Positions 21,198-30,989 of a DNA stretch of 64,000 bases are shown in pieces. The stretch comes from Prorocentrum cordatum (Eukaryota; Sar; Dinophyceae; Prorocentrales; Prorocentraceae), in contig CAUYUJ010012669.1 of the NCBI GenBank assembly GCA_963575745.1, forward strand, positions 94,501 through 158,500, written 5' to 3'. Position numbers and translations under genes: made by a program. The notes below the pieces were generated by a model. It was not told the origin of the DNA. It searched no databases and was given only the letters and a program-made list of their open reading frames with translations. Positions within the stretch are counted from its first letter, which is position 1. Every line of letters starts with the position of its first letter.

Positions 21198-22145
21198 GCG
21201 AGCGCCTGCGGGGGGGGTGGTGCATCAGCAAGACGCGAGCGGGCAGGCGCGCGCTCGCGCGCGCCGATCGCCTGGCCTCGCAGATGCATGTGGGCGCTAA
21301 CACTGCTTTTGGGTTCGATCTTTCGGTCTGGGCGGTTTCTCGCTTGACTCGTGATGCGAACGGCACGCGCGCGAGCTGCAGGACCAGCACCGACACGTGT
21401 TGAAGTTGGAAAGGACGAGCAAGATGCATGTGGGCGCCAGCCGCCACGGCCGGTGGGTCTCCACGCAGTGTCACCGAGATGAGTGGGTCGGGGCGCACGT
21501 GACGGTGGTCAGTGCTGGCGGGCGTCAGCTCACCGCCTCTGATCCGCACGTGGAGTCGACCACCCCTCCCGTCCCTCCGCTGAGCTGGATTCGCGCGTTG
21601 GCTGACCCGGGCTCGCGCGTACCCGAATGGATGTTTCGGCAGCGCCCCAGAAGGGTGGCAGAACAGTGGAAGGACATCTTTCCCTTCACGAGGGGGCACG
21701 TGGGAAGTTGCCAGGAAATCGCAACTTTTCTGCGTCGGTCTGGGCCAGGGCCTGCTGAGTACCCATCAGGTGCTACGGTCAGGATATTTGACCTAGCGTG
21801 TAGCTCGGCCACTTCTGGCCCACCACGCTTCGTCGCGACACGCAATCCACTTCCGCATCCCCAAGTGTCAATGTCACGCGCTGTTCCCAGCCTTCCCCCT
21901 CGCGGAGCGGAGCGACACGCCATCCGCTTGCACGGCGTAGCGTGTTGCTAGGGCCGCCGCGTCGACACGCTATGCAGAAATTCCTGACCGTATCAGGGCA
22001 GCGCTCATCCACCACGTTGGGGTCATGCGGTCGTCCGGGCTGTTGTGGTAAGATCCCGTGACACCGGAAGGGCCTTGAACCTTGGCGTTCCCCGCGTTCG
22101 CTCCTGCGAGCGCCGCCCGCGTCGAGCGTCTGTTTCCGCTCCCAT
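21198..22145. other. No gene seen apart from repeat R2
   Basis: Two GATGCATGTGGGCGC words lie at 21283 and 21423. Dispersed repeat R2 occupies 21775-22000. No coding exon was recognised. Confidence 0.55.
21775..22000. repeat. Dispersed repeat R2, copy 1
   Basis: Shared words with 24415-24650, in the same order and orientation, include CCCACCRCGCTTCG, CGACACGCMATCCAC, CACGGAGCGGAGCGACACG-like (CGCGGAGCGGAGCGACACG here), TTGCACGGCGTAGCGTGTT and AGGGCCGCCGC followed by CGACACGCTA. Identity looks around 70-75 percent by eye. The two copies flank the SAM exon pair. Confidence 0.75.
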
Positions 22146-22146
22146 G

Positions 22147-22238
<92 letters not shown>
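22146..22238. repeat. (GT)n microsatellite
   Basis: About 45 TG dinucleotides with one GC interruption near the start. A shorter (GT)8 lies at 22398-22415. The Cys/Val frames across it are artefacts. Confidence 0.97.
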
Positions 22239-22239
<1 letters not shown>

Positions 22240-23134
22240 TCCCGTTTCTTCCACGTGCACGAGCGGTTATGGCCGTCTTTCTACGCGCGGCTGCCTCTTC
22301 CAGTCCACCCGCCTGCTACTCCAGGTGGAATTCGACTAAGCGTGCTCTGGTTGAGTGCTCGCGACGGTGCCGCGACCTCGGCGCTGGAGGAAAACATGTA
22401 TGTGTGTGTGTGTGTGACTGTTCGTTGATTTCTCCACCTGCTGCACACCGTCTTCAGTGCCTGAGGCCGCCTGCTCGCCCCTCGCCCGCCGACTCGGCGG
22501 TTGGGCCGCATCCTTCCTCCTCTGCGAGCGCGCCCCGTTTTAGCTCTCGCTGCAGTGACGTCACCTGGCTCGCTGGCCAGTCGCTGCTGGTCTCCTCAGT
22601 GCGGTGTGCACTGCCTCGCATCTACCACCTCCCCACTTTTCTCTGTCCGCCTCGCTGCCCGCGCGCCTCCCGTCTGTTCCCGCCTCAGTGCTCGCGGCTC
22701 TTTTCATTCGCCCACGCAGTCAAGACGAAGAAATATGCAACAGCTTGGGTTCGGAAGGGACGCGATGTTCATCAGGTCCTTCCATGGTTGTTCCACGTTC
22801 GCCCTCCTCGAGCACGCAGGCGCTGTGGGTGTAGAGCAGGGTTTCGTTTTTTGTTTATCGTTCCTGGACGCAGCCGGACTGCACCTCACCTCGGCGCCGT
22901 TTTGGCTGCACGCTCCGAGCGGAAGCCGTCGGAGTACAGGGTCAGGTGTCCTCTCTCAGAAAACTCCCCACCCCCTCGCGTCGCGGAAATAAAATGGCGG
23001 ACAGTGTTTGTTGGTAACTTTCGTCCTCTGGGGGCCATCGCGGGTCCGGGGGAATGGGTCCATATCGCGGTCTTTTCGGTCTCCGGTGGCCTCGCGGCCG
23101 TTCGGCTCAAGACTCCAGATTTTTCAGCATCGCA
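22239..23134. other. No gene seen
   Basis: Mixed sequence, with CAGATTTTTCAG at 23116-23127 just before the ATG at 23135. That pyrimidine tract plus CAG could serve as a trans-splice or cis-splice acceptor. No other feature was recognised. Confidence 0.5.
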
Positions 23135-23575
23135 ATGGACATTGGCTACAGTTGTCCTGGCATAGCCAGAAGATCCATTGCGGAGTGGTCGCCCCCAGAG
23201 GTCCTATCATGGGTGGAGAGCTTCTGTGGTCCAGCGCCGCGGTTCCTGGAGGAGGAGATGGACGGCGAGGCGCTGACGCTTGCGAGCGTCGAGCAGCTCA
23301 TGGCGCTCGGGCTGAAGCGCGGGCCCGCCATCAAACTGCGCGCCAGGGTCGAGCAGCTGGCGGGCGGCGGCCCCGAGGGCGGCTTGCCCACGGGCAGTGG
23401 CACCCCGCTAGCGAACAGCACCTCGCTTGGCGCCGATGACAGCAGCGTCGGGCGGAGGCTTTCGTCCTCATCGCTTGGCTCCGACCCCCAGTCACTGGGA
23501 CGCCTCGCGCACGAGATCGGCGACGGGCCCACGCCCGTGGACCCCAGAGCGAGCCCCGGACCTGCCGGGCCCATG
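23135..23575 (+). CDS. SAM-domain exon of a SAM-glycosyltransferase gene (exon 1 as read)
   Basis: From the in-frame ATG at 23135 the exon encodes about 147 residues. Residues 17-76 form a sterile alpha motif: AEWSPPEVLSWVESFCGPAP, EEEMDGEALTLASVEQLMAL and GLKRGPAIKLRARVEQL. This is the five-helix SAM pattern with the W...V..W start, the (I/M)DGeaL core and the LG(L/I)..G...K end. A Ser/Gly/Pro-rich linker follows. The exon ends at GPAGPM with a GC donor at 23576. SAM domains mediate protein-protein or RNA contacts, often by polymerising. The start is uncertain: an acceptor-like TTTTTCAG lies seven bases upstream of the ATG, and an alternative phase-0 acceptor lies at 23186. The next exons continue into a GT1 glycosyltransferase. 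Confidence 0.75.
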
Positions 23576-23711
23576 GCGCTCAGGGGAGGAGAAGACATCG
23601 CTACCGCTGCTCGTCCTGGAGAGCCCTCACCACCACGGCTGGATGCTCCAGAGAGAACCCTTGCAGAGAGGTCCAGAGAGCAGCGGCATCGGCAACTTCT
23701 CGTCCCCCCAG
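23576..23711 (+). other. 136-bp GC-AG intron, introner-like
   Basis: The intron begins GCGCTCAGGGGAGGAG and ends TCGTCCCCCCAG. It is bounded by the direct repeat GGCGC (23575-23579 and 23711-23715). Its length (136) accounts exactly for the frame change between the SAM exon and the next exon. The first 70 bases resemble the start of the intron at 49114, including CCGCTGCTCGTCCT and AGCCC and CCACGGC blocks. Confidence 0.75.
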
Positions 23712-24050
23712 GCGCCCCCCTGCTACCTAGTCTACAACGTCAGCGACTGGCTGAGCCAGCAGGGCGGGCCCGCCGCCTTCGAGCCTCCAGCGCCTCTTGG
23801 CGCCCCCGCGCTCGGGGCCACGGGCCTGCCCCCGCTTGCAGTTGGCGCCCTCGCCGGCGACCGCCCCGTCTTGGGCCCGAGCGGCGCCGCGGCGCCGCCG
23901 CCCGCGCCGTGCTCTGAGCGGCCTTCGGCGCTCGCCGCGGCGGCGCCGCCCTGCCGCGTGGGCCCCACGGCGGGCCCCGGTGGCGCCCTGGCCGCGCGGC
24001 CTGCCGCGCGGGGCTCCGGGCAGCGGGCGGCGCCCGCGGCGGGCTTCCAG
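23712..24050 (+). CDS. Pro/Ala-rich linker exon (exon 2)
   Basis: The exon is 339 bases (113 codons), phase 0 at both ends. It opens with APPCYLVYNVSDWLSQQGGP, a compact and possibly helical segment. It then becomes Pro/Ala/Gly-rich (LGAPALGATGLPPLAVGALA and on) to AAPAAGFQ. It starts after TCGTCCCCCCAG and ends at CAG|GCCTCG, which matches AAG|GCCCGC at the next acceptor (repeat AGGCC). The high GC of this exon opens several long shadow frames. It is placed here because it joins the SAM and glycosyltransferase exons in frame. No enzymatic function is visible. It is probably a flexible linker. Confidence 0.6.
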
Positions 24051-24756
24051 GCCTCGGAGTCCACTAGCTATACACCTGCACCACGCTGCCGTCTCTTTCG
24101 CGCCCGCCCTTCTCGGGCCGGACGAAAGGGTAGGATAGGGAAAGGGGGGGTACGAAATCTGCTGCGTGCAGCTGGTTTCCGCCCTGCCGCTGCGCCCATT
24201 CCTGGATGCATGGGCGTCTCCCGGCGCCAGGAGGCGCCAGGACAACCAGCTGCGTGAGCTGATTCTCGACCCTACGCGTTGACATCCTACCCTTTCGTCT
24301 CCCGCAATCTTCCCTCTTCGCTGTCTGCCCCTTTCTTCGCCTCTTTGGCTTCACGCGTCACCGACTGCACGTTTCGTAGAGCAAGCTCTGGGACCTCACG
24401 CTTGCCGATGGATGGGTACACCGTCGGGAACTTCGGCTTTGCGTGTCGCGTCGACGGTTCTTGCCCACCGCGCTTCGGTGCGACACGCCATCCACGTCAC
24501 TATAGTCCCTGAGCGTCAACGCCCCGAGCCCCGAGCGAGCCTTTCCAGCTTTCCGCCCCACGGAGCGGAGCGACACGTTGTTCGCTTGCAAGGCATAGCG
24601 TGTTAGTAGGGCCGCCGCTGCGACACGCTAAGCACTAGCTCCCGACCGTATGCCTTCCTGCCCAAGCCAGGAGGGCGTATGCACCGATCTTTGACCCAGC
24701 ATGAGCCCAGCTAGGATCTGCGCAGGTGTATAGTGCATGGTTGGCGTCCTCCCAAG
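24051..24756 (+). other. 706-bp GC-AG intron containing repeat R2 copy 2
   Basis: The intron is bounded by AGGCC direct repeats and contains the second copy of R2 (24415-24650). Nothing coding was recognised inside. Confidence 0.55.
24415..24650. repeat. Dispersed repeat R2, copy 2
   Basis: Homologous and co-linear with 21775-22000. The best blocks are CCACGGAGCGGAGCGACACG, TTCGCTTGCAAGGCATAGCG and TAGGGCCGCCGCTGCGACAC followed by GCTAAGCA. Confidence 0.75.
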
Positions 24757-25449
24757 GCCCGCGTGGCCTTTCACTCGGAGGGCACCCGCGGCGACGTCCA
24801 GCCTCTGCTTGTGCTGGCCACGGCGCTGAGCCAGAGGGGGCACATGTGCATGATGTTCCTCGACCGCGGCATGTGCGCGCTGGCGAGGACGTGGGGTCTG
24901 GAGGCCACGGAGGTGCGGCCCAGCAACATCGAGGAGCAGATGGAGTCTGAGGAGGTCAAGAAGGCCGGGAGTACTGGCGACTTCCTGGCTATGGCCTGTG
25001 CAGGAAAGGATGTCCGAGATCAGGCAGAGGGCGCGCAGGCGGAGGTCGCCCGAGCGGCCAAGGAGAAAGTCTCGGCCTTCCAGCCGGATGTCTTCGTCCA
25101 GACGTCTTCCGTCGGCTGGGTGCAAGAGTGGGCGGCCGCGGCCGACGTCCCCCTGGTGAGCATCTGGCTCCAGCCCTGCTCCCTTCCGTCGGAGTCCTTC
25201 CGGCCCTCGGCGCTCTTCAGAGCCTCGCTGCAGCCAGGCCAGCCGACGATGGACCTGTGGGCGAAGCAACTACAGTTCTGCCTGCGGCACGCGCTCCTTC
25301 GCGAGCAGAAGTGGCTTCGCGAGCACGCCGCGGGGGAGACCCTGGACGAGGCCATCGCGCATGGGCGCCTGGTGTCGGCGGACGACGTCTTCGACCAGTT
25401 CTGCAACATCCCGGACCTGAACCAGCTGTACATCTGCGCCTGGAGCAAG
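24757..25449 (+). CDS. GT1 glycosyltransferase N-terminal domain (exon 3)
   Basis: The exon is 693 bases (231 codons), phase 0. It opens ARVAFHSEGTRGDVQPLLVL and then ATALSQRGHMCMMFLDRG. This is the glycosyltransferase-28 N-terminal signature (G-[TS]-R-G-D-V-Q-P) of sterol 3-beta-glucosyltransferases and related bacterial enzymes, which binds the acceptor lipid. Further on, VSAFQPDVFVQTSSVGWVQE and WAAAADVPLVSIWLQPCSLP are the typical D-x-F/I-V and hydrophobic-strand regions. It ends DLNQLYICAWSK at AAG|GCTCGG, where the family usually reads LYgyS. The enzyme class moves glucose from UDP-glucose to a sterol or similar lipid on cytosolic membranes. The exact acceptor here is unknown. Confidence 0.9.
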
Positions 25450-25848
25450 GCTCGGGGACCCCCCCCAAAAGGTGCGGTGGCCACACCTTGTCAGTGAGGA
25501 TTCGCAGCGCCCGCACGGTTTCGGGATTATCGGGTCGTTCTCCGAGGACGTCTCTGGCGACTGGGGCCTCCGAGGCCCCAAAACCGTGCGGTGACAGATC
25601 GTGCGGTGAGGTCTTTGGGGATTTTGAGGCCATCGCGCGGGCCTGTCGTTCCCCCTAACGTTTCCGTCTCGTTTTCGGGTCATGAGTCGGTTCCGGGCAC
25701 CCCTGGGAAGCTCTCGGCGAGGCGCAGCTGCTGGAAAGCACCCCAAGGCCAGAACGCCGCCGAAAGCCGACGAGACGTCCGACAAACACGCGCTCCCTTG
25801 GAAAACCACGCGCTCTGTCACCACACTGTCTTGGGGTCCCCGCAAGAG
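25450..25848 (+). other. 399-bp GC-AG intron
   Basis: The donor is AAG|GCTCGG and the acceptor is CAAGAG|GCGCTG, with AGGC shared at both ends. Nothing else was recognised inside. Confidence 0.7.
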
Positions 25849-25947
25849 GCGCTGTTCGCCGCCCCCCCCGACTGGCCGGAGACGGAAAACCTGATGATCG
25901 TTGGCAGCTTCAGGCTGCCCGCCGCCCAGGAGGCCGCCCTCCTGGAG
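25849..25947 (+). CDS. GT1 glycosyltransferase, linker-to-C-domain exon (exon 4)
   Basis: The exon is 99 bases (33 codons), phase 0. ALFAAPPDWPETENLMIVGS then FRLPAAQEAALLE corresponds to the S..L...P.DWP....V.G...L segment that links the two Rossmann-like domains in UGT80-type enzymes. It joins to WSK of the previous exon and to AFLAAGPAPVYVG of the next, restoring the normal family spacing. The donor is GAG|GCGGGA. Confidence 0.85.
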
Positions 25948-26199
25948 GCGGGAGAAAGAAAATTCCCACGACTCCGAGGCGCGAATGTGTCCATAACCAC
26001 CGCATGGGGGACCGATCTTCGGGGACTCTGTGGCATCGGAGGTCTAGAGGTTAGCACCACCACCATCATCGGCGGTGTGTTTCCACCGAGGGAATATGCT
26101 CCTAAGCAATCGATCTCCGTGATGGTGGTCATCTTCGGGCATAGTTGGTGGCTGAACGCTTATTACCAACACCAACATTCAGGATCGTCTTCCTCCGGT

Positions 26200-26850
26200 G
26201 GATGCCCCCCCTTGTGTCGGTGTTGCTGCCCATTTGCAAGCCTGCAGTGGCGGGGGCTGTAGCTGGATGCATTCGGCCCCCCTGGGGCCAGACTCCATAG
26301 CCACATCTTCCGCCCCTTGCACCTGGGGTGGGGTATCGATCTTCGGGGACCCTGGTGGGCGTTGGACCTGGATGTATTCGGCCCCCCCCTGGGCCAAAGG
26401 ATGTCCATATCCACCTTCCCTGCGCCTGGGGTATCGATCTTCGGGGACCCTGGTGGGCAGTGGACCTGGATGTGTTCGGTTCGGCCCCCCCCTGGGGCCA
26501 ACATACATCCACATCCACCGCCCCTGCACCTGTTGGATCGATTTTCGGGGACCCTGGTAGGCGGTGGACCTGGATGTATTCGGTTCCCGTGGTGCCAAAC
26601 TGTATCCACATCCACCGCCACTGCGTCTGGGGGATCGACCTTCGGGAAACCAGGGGAGATGGCAACAGAAGGGAGGACCAGAGCAGCAACGGCGCGCTCG
26701 CAGCCTCTCTCGTTCCGCCTTTCCGGGGGTCGCGAGCGGAGGCTGCTCCCCGCCCGGGCGCGCGGGCGGTGGATAGGAATGCACTCTCTGGCCCCCCCTG
26801 GGGCCACACGATATCCACATCCACCGCCCGCGGGGGGCCGAGGACGCCGG
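26200..26850. repeat. Tandem array, about 95-bp unit
   Basis: Units contain GATCTTCGGGGACCCTGG, GGACCTGGATGTATTCGG, a C run and ATCCACATCCACCG. Clear copies of GGACCTGGATGT lie near 26369, 26464 and 26567, with degenerate units on both sides. All overlapping frames are translations of the repeat. Confidence 0.85.
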
Positions 26851-26920
26851 TTCCCCATGCGGCGGGCATGGGTACGGTAGGCTCGCGCGGCCCATGGCGC
26901 GCCAGCAGCGCCGGCGAGGG

Positions 26921-27012
26921 CGTTCAAGGTTGAATTCCGCATGATCGAACGACGCGGAAGCACTGAGGGGCACGGTAACGCCACAGGAACCGACGGAATT
27001 CAACCTTGAACG
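26921..27012. repeat. Perfect 19-bp inverted repeat with 54-base loop
   Basis: The arm CGTTCAAGGTTGAATTCCG (26921-26939) and its exact reverse complement (26994-27012) enclose 54 bases. The whole could be a 92-bp miniature inverted-repeat element, or form a stem-loop. Perfect arms in decayed surroundings suggest a recent origin or selection. No target duplication was obvious. Confidence 0.85.
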
Positions 27013-27122
27013 ATCGGGGCCGTGATTGGTTCAAGAACGCGGTGTCAGAACTTTTGCGCGCGCCGACGCCGCGCGAACCTACCTCAGCGACGAGCGAAGG
27101 GGGGAAGTGAGGAGGGGCGGAC

Positions 27123-27162
27123 CTTCTCAGAAGGCTCGGAAGTTCCCCGGCCTTCTGAGAAG
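27123..27162. repeat. Perfect 12-bp inverted repeat
   Basis: CTTCTCAGAAGG (27123-27134) and CCTTCTGAGAAG (27151-27162) surround a 16-base loop. More TTCTCAGAAG words follow at 27195-27224, so a small family of this palindrome clusters here. Confidence 0.75.
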
Positions 27163-27579
27163 TTTTCTAAGCCTTCCTCGAAGACAGAACACCGCTCAGA
27201 AGGCGCGAGGGTTTCTCAGAAGTCCCGCCGCCTCTGAGAAAGCCCTCTCCTTCTCACTTCCCGCCTCGCTCGCCGCCGACTGCCGTGCATCCCCGCCTCG
27301 TGCACACTGCACAGACCTCCACCGTCTTGGACCGAAAGTCAAGCTGGAGGTTCTTCGCCGCGTGCGGCCTCAGCCTCTCTCCCTGGCCAGACCAGGCGCG
27401 GGCCGAGAGCGCGATGAGGTTGCAGCTTTTTTTTCCCCTCGCGGGCTCTCTGGGCGCACCGCTCCTGGCCGAGCTCCGTCCCCGGGCCCGTCCCGCGTCG
27501 TGAAGAAATATCGTGGCGGGAGTTTTGCAGCTGCTAGGTTCGGGCTCTGGGGGCCATCGCCGGGCCCTCATCCGGCGAA

Positions 27580-28080
27580 TCCGGCATCTGAACCCGGCCG
27601 AATTCCAAACCACTCCAAATTGGCGCGCTCGCGTCCATGGGACATCCTAGTAACCCCGGAACCTCCCCAAGGAGGCCCTCAGAGGCCCCCCTCTTCCGCT
27701 AATTACCGGCGAGATCCGGCAGATACGGCGAACCAGGCGACAAATTCCAAACTGGCGCCCTCGCGTGGGACATCCTCCAACAAACAAAAAGAAACTGCCC
27801 CGTTCCCAACGAAGTCCGGGAAATCCAGCGAATCCAGCGACGAATTCCAACCAGCGCCCTTGCGTGGGACATCCTCGGAGCAAAAACACCCCCCGAACTG
27901 CCCCTCGGAGGCGCTCAACGGCCCCCCATCGCGAGATCCGGGAAATACGCATTCAGGGGGGCCTCTGAAGGCCTCTTTGTCTCCAGGGGCGGTTTCTCTG
28001 AGGATGTCCACTGAAGCGAGGGCGCCGGTTTGGAATTCGTCGCCGGATTCGCCGAATTTCCCAGACCTCGCCGAACATGG
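27580..28080. repeat. Tandem repeat of about 110-130 bp with an inverted last copy
   Basis: AATTCCAAAC/TTGGCGC and GCGTGGGACATCCT words recur near 27600, 27748 and 27841. The reverse complement (AGGATGTCCAC ... GGTTTGGAATTCGTCG) lies at 28001-28045. The stretch gives shadow frames rich in Pro and Ser. Confidence 0.75.
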
Positions 28081-28137
28081 AACAGGGGGCCTTTGAGGGT
28101 TTGGGGAGTCTCCGGGGGCAGTTGTTCAGCAGCATCC

Positions 28138-28138
28138 G

Positions 28139-28232
<94 letters not shown>

Positions 28233-28233
28233 G

Positions 28234-28268
<35 letters not shown>

Positions 28269-28331
28269 GTCATCATCATCATCAGCAGCAGCAGCATCAT
28301 CACCATCATCAGCAGCATCATCACCAACATT

Positions 28332-28371
<40 letters not shown>

Positions 28372-28400
28372 GCATCATCATCATCATAATCATAATCATT

Positions 28401-28443
<43 letters not shown>

Positions 28444-28470
28444 GCAGCAGCATCATCATCATCATCACAC
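28138..28470. repeat. (CAT)n microsatellite, imperfect
   Basis: About 110 ATC triplets with GTC, AGC and AAT variants. The Asp, Met, Ser and Ile homopolymer frames on both strands are artefacts. Confidence 0.97.
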
Positions 28471-28489
28471 AGCCCACACGCGTTTTTAC

Positions 28490-28830
28490 ACCATTTCGTA
28501 GCACCCCTCACACGCTTCGTGGCCCCATACGGAGTTCTACCTATGGCCCGAGTGCCGCGGCCCGCATGGCTTCCCTATACCATTCTGGCGCACCCTTCAC
28601 ACTTTCCGTGACCCCATGAGGAGCTCCATCTAAGGCCCCAGTGCCACGGCCCGCATGCCTTCTTCACACCATTTCGGCGCACCCCTCACGCGCTTCGTGG
28701 CCTCATACGGAGCTCCACCTAAGGCCCCAGCGCTGGGGCCCGCATGCCTTTCTTCACCGTTTCGGCGCACCGTTGCATGTTTTGTGGCCCCGTGAGGAGC
28801 TCCACCGAGAACAATACGGTGGGGGCGTCG
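28490..28830. repeat. Satellite A block 1, about 90-bp unit
   Basis: The words CACCCCTCACACGCTTCGTGG, GGAGCTCCACC and AAGGCCCCAG recur about every 88-90 bases (28502, 28590, 28680, 28770). The same family appears inverted at 30190 and in direct orientation at 30990. Confidence 0.85.
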
Positions 28831-30184
28831 GTTAGCGTGTGTGCCCAGTAGGTTTCAGCCCTTGGACGATTGATTATCTGATAAGGGCGGCGGTGGTATC
28901 CATGGCCGTTCCACGAATGGAGCTCCGGACCCTGGATTCCTTATCCAATAGTTCCTTCCCCCATGCCCTCACCCCATTCAAAATTACGGTACTCACAAGT
29001 GCATGGTTGCAGTTGGGGTCTTTTGCCAAGGCAGTTCCAGCCTCTGGGGGGCCGCGCATGGAAGAAATCACACCCTCGGATGCTTGCTGAGGTCCCGACC
29101 CGACCCCTTCCTGGGGGTAGCTTTTGTCCTAACTCCGTCTTTGATGGCCCCAGGGCGCGACAACGGGCTCTGGAGGCCGAAACGACAGAGAATCACCCAG
29201 GGTGAAACACTTTCTAAGTCCGCGGGCGCCAAGTCGTCCAGGACAGTCAGACGCCGGTCAGCAAACCAGGGTGCATGGGGAGCAAATTGAGGCACCAATC
29301 GAACAGGAACAAAGCGTGAGCGTGCTGAAAAACATTTAGGAATGCGCCGCCCAGAACTTAGGGCCCCTGAGATCTTGGCGCCAGAATTTGTCGCATCCGC
29401 AGATGTTTGTCATGTTGCTCGATTCGGCTCGAAACATGTTGCAGAAAGATGGGGTCTATTGGGATGCAATTCTTGGGAGGTTGAATTCAGCATCGGCGCT
29501 GGTATATTCGTGGTCGAAAACCGACCAAATCTGGCCAAAGCTGAATCCAGTTCATTCGGCTTAGTCCCTGGCTGAATCTGGTCTGGTCCAGCTTAGTGGC
29601 CCCTACTATCTGGCATCATTGCTTTTGATTGTTCTTACGAAGACTTCCAAGAAGTTGCTTCCTAGTTGATGGCTTCCGTTCGGACTTCCTACGATAGTGC
29701 GATCGTGCATGTCGTGACGTCGGATCTGGCTGTGTGAGTGGATCTCTCGGACTCCTGTGCAGGGCCCCGGCGGCGGCTTCGGCGACCAGGAGCAGCGGAG
29801 GCGCTGCGAGGCCTCGCAGGAGGAGAGACTGGATAAGCATGAACTTTCGGAGCTCTGCGCTCATGTTTCAGATCAGCGCAGGACCCCCCTCCATGTCGCG
29901 CGGAGCGCGCCATGGGCGGCGCCGGAGGCGCCGCCAGGGTATCCAGCGCCGATCCAGGAAATCTGCGCGGAGATCCGAAAGTTTTTGTTTTGCAGCCAAC
30001 TCGCTGGAATAGGGACAACTCTGAGCCCTGGAGGGGCTCTGGTTTGGGCGCCGTTCTTTCTCCTTATGGTCACCACCCGCCTGACCACCAGAACCCAACC
30101 CGAAGGCCCCAATTTGTCCTCCATTCCGAGTGGGGGGTGTCGCGAGGAATATGGGATTAGCCTGGCGAATGACCTAACCATATG
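28831..30184. other. No gene seen
   Basis: Mostly unique-looking, locally AT-richer (29280-29700). The frame at 29757-30120 has charged stretches (RRRCEASQEERLDKHELSEL) but no domain and no splice partner, so it is not called. Confidence 0.5.
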
Positions 30185-30450
30185 CAGTTGTGAGCAACGC
30201 AGTTCTAGTATCGTCTTCGGTGGAGCTTTCTATCGGGCCACGAAGCGTGTGAGTTGTGTGCCGAAGTGGGTGCGGCGGGCGCATGCGAACGCAGCCACTG
30301 GGCCCTTCGGTGGAGCCCCCTATACGGCCACGACGCGTGTGAGGGCTGCGCCGACATGGATATGCGGCGAGCGCATGTGAACGCAGCCACTGCGGCCTTA
30401 GGTGGAGCTCCATATGGGGCTACGCGACGTGTTGAGGGGTGTTCCGAAGT
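30185..30450. repeat. Satellite A block 2, inverted
   Basis: GGGCCACGAAGCGTGTGAG-type words at about 30236, 30330 and 30418 are the reverse complement of satellite A. It ends about 100 bases before exon 5. Confidence 0.85.
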
Positions 30451-30551
30451 GGGTGCGGCGTCCCCTCCCAGTATTTGGGTCTTCGGGTTGGGGTGGGGTG
30501 GTCTGGTAGGTAGTCACGATGACCGTGTGCCGTTTGTCGGCCCTTCGAGAG

Positions 30552-30671
30552 GCATTCCTCGCCGCGGGGCCGGCCCCCGTCTACGTCGGCTGGGGCTCCA
30601 TGGTCGTGGGCTCCGCCGCGCAGATGTGCCGCCTCGCCGTGGGGGCCCTCCGGGAGGCGGGGATGCGCGGC
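30552..30671 (+). CDS. GT1 glycosyltransferase, start of C-terminal domain (exon 5)
   Basis: The exon is 120 bases (40 codons), phase 0. AFLAAGPAPVYVGWGSMVVG then SAAQMCRLAVGALREAGMRG is the family segment L..FL..G..PVY(V/I)G(W/F)GSM followed by an amphipathic helix. The glycine-rich GWGSM loop faces the nucleotide sugar. The donor is GGC|GTGGTGG, the only GT donor in the gene. The acceptor of the next exon is CCAAG|GTGGTGG, a 7-bp shared word. Confidence 0.88.
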
Positions 30672-30819
30672 GTGGTGGCCCTGCCAGGGAGAGGGGCCGA
30701 TGTTTCGAGGCTTCGAGACTTCGAGGATCGAGGATCGAGACTGAGGCTTGATGCTCGCGGATCGAGACTCGAGACTCGAGGCTTTGCCCCGCGTTTTCAA
30801 TCAGCAGCGCCCCGTGTCC

Positions 30820-30962
30820 TCTCCTCTCCTCTCCTCTCCTCTCCTCTCCTCTCCTCTCCTCTCCTCCTCTCCCTCCTCTCCTCTCTTCTCCTCTCATCTC
30901 CTCTCCTCTCCTCTCCTCTTCTCTCCTCTCCTCTCCTCTCCTCTCTTCTCCTCCTCCCCTCC
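30820..30962. repeat. (CTCCT)n pentanucleotide microsatellite
   Basis: About 28 CTCCT units with some CTTCT variants. Ser/Pro/Leu and Glu/Arg frames over it are artefacts. Confidence 0.97.
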
Positions 30963-30989
30963 TTACACACCTGCCCCTGCCATCCGCAT

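Larger units (their letters stand above)
25948..30551 (+). other. 4.6-kb GC-AG intron filled with repeats
   Basis: The intron is bounded by the direct repeat GAGGC. It holds a 95-bp tandem array, two perfect inverted repeats, a 110-bp tandem repeat with inverted copy, a (CAT)n microsatellite and satellite A blocks. No further exon of the gene is needed to connect exons 4 and 5. Confidence 0.65.

Noticed and set aside
23732-24245. Long minus-strand frames opposite the linker exon
   Set aside because: They are opened by very high GC on both strands. The + frame joins the SAM and GT exons in phase, while the minus frames have no domain.
28077-28619. Ile/Ser/Asp/Met homopolymer proteins at 28.1-28.6 kb
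   Set aside because: They are translations of a (CAT)n microsatellite.
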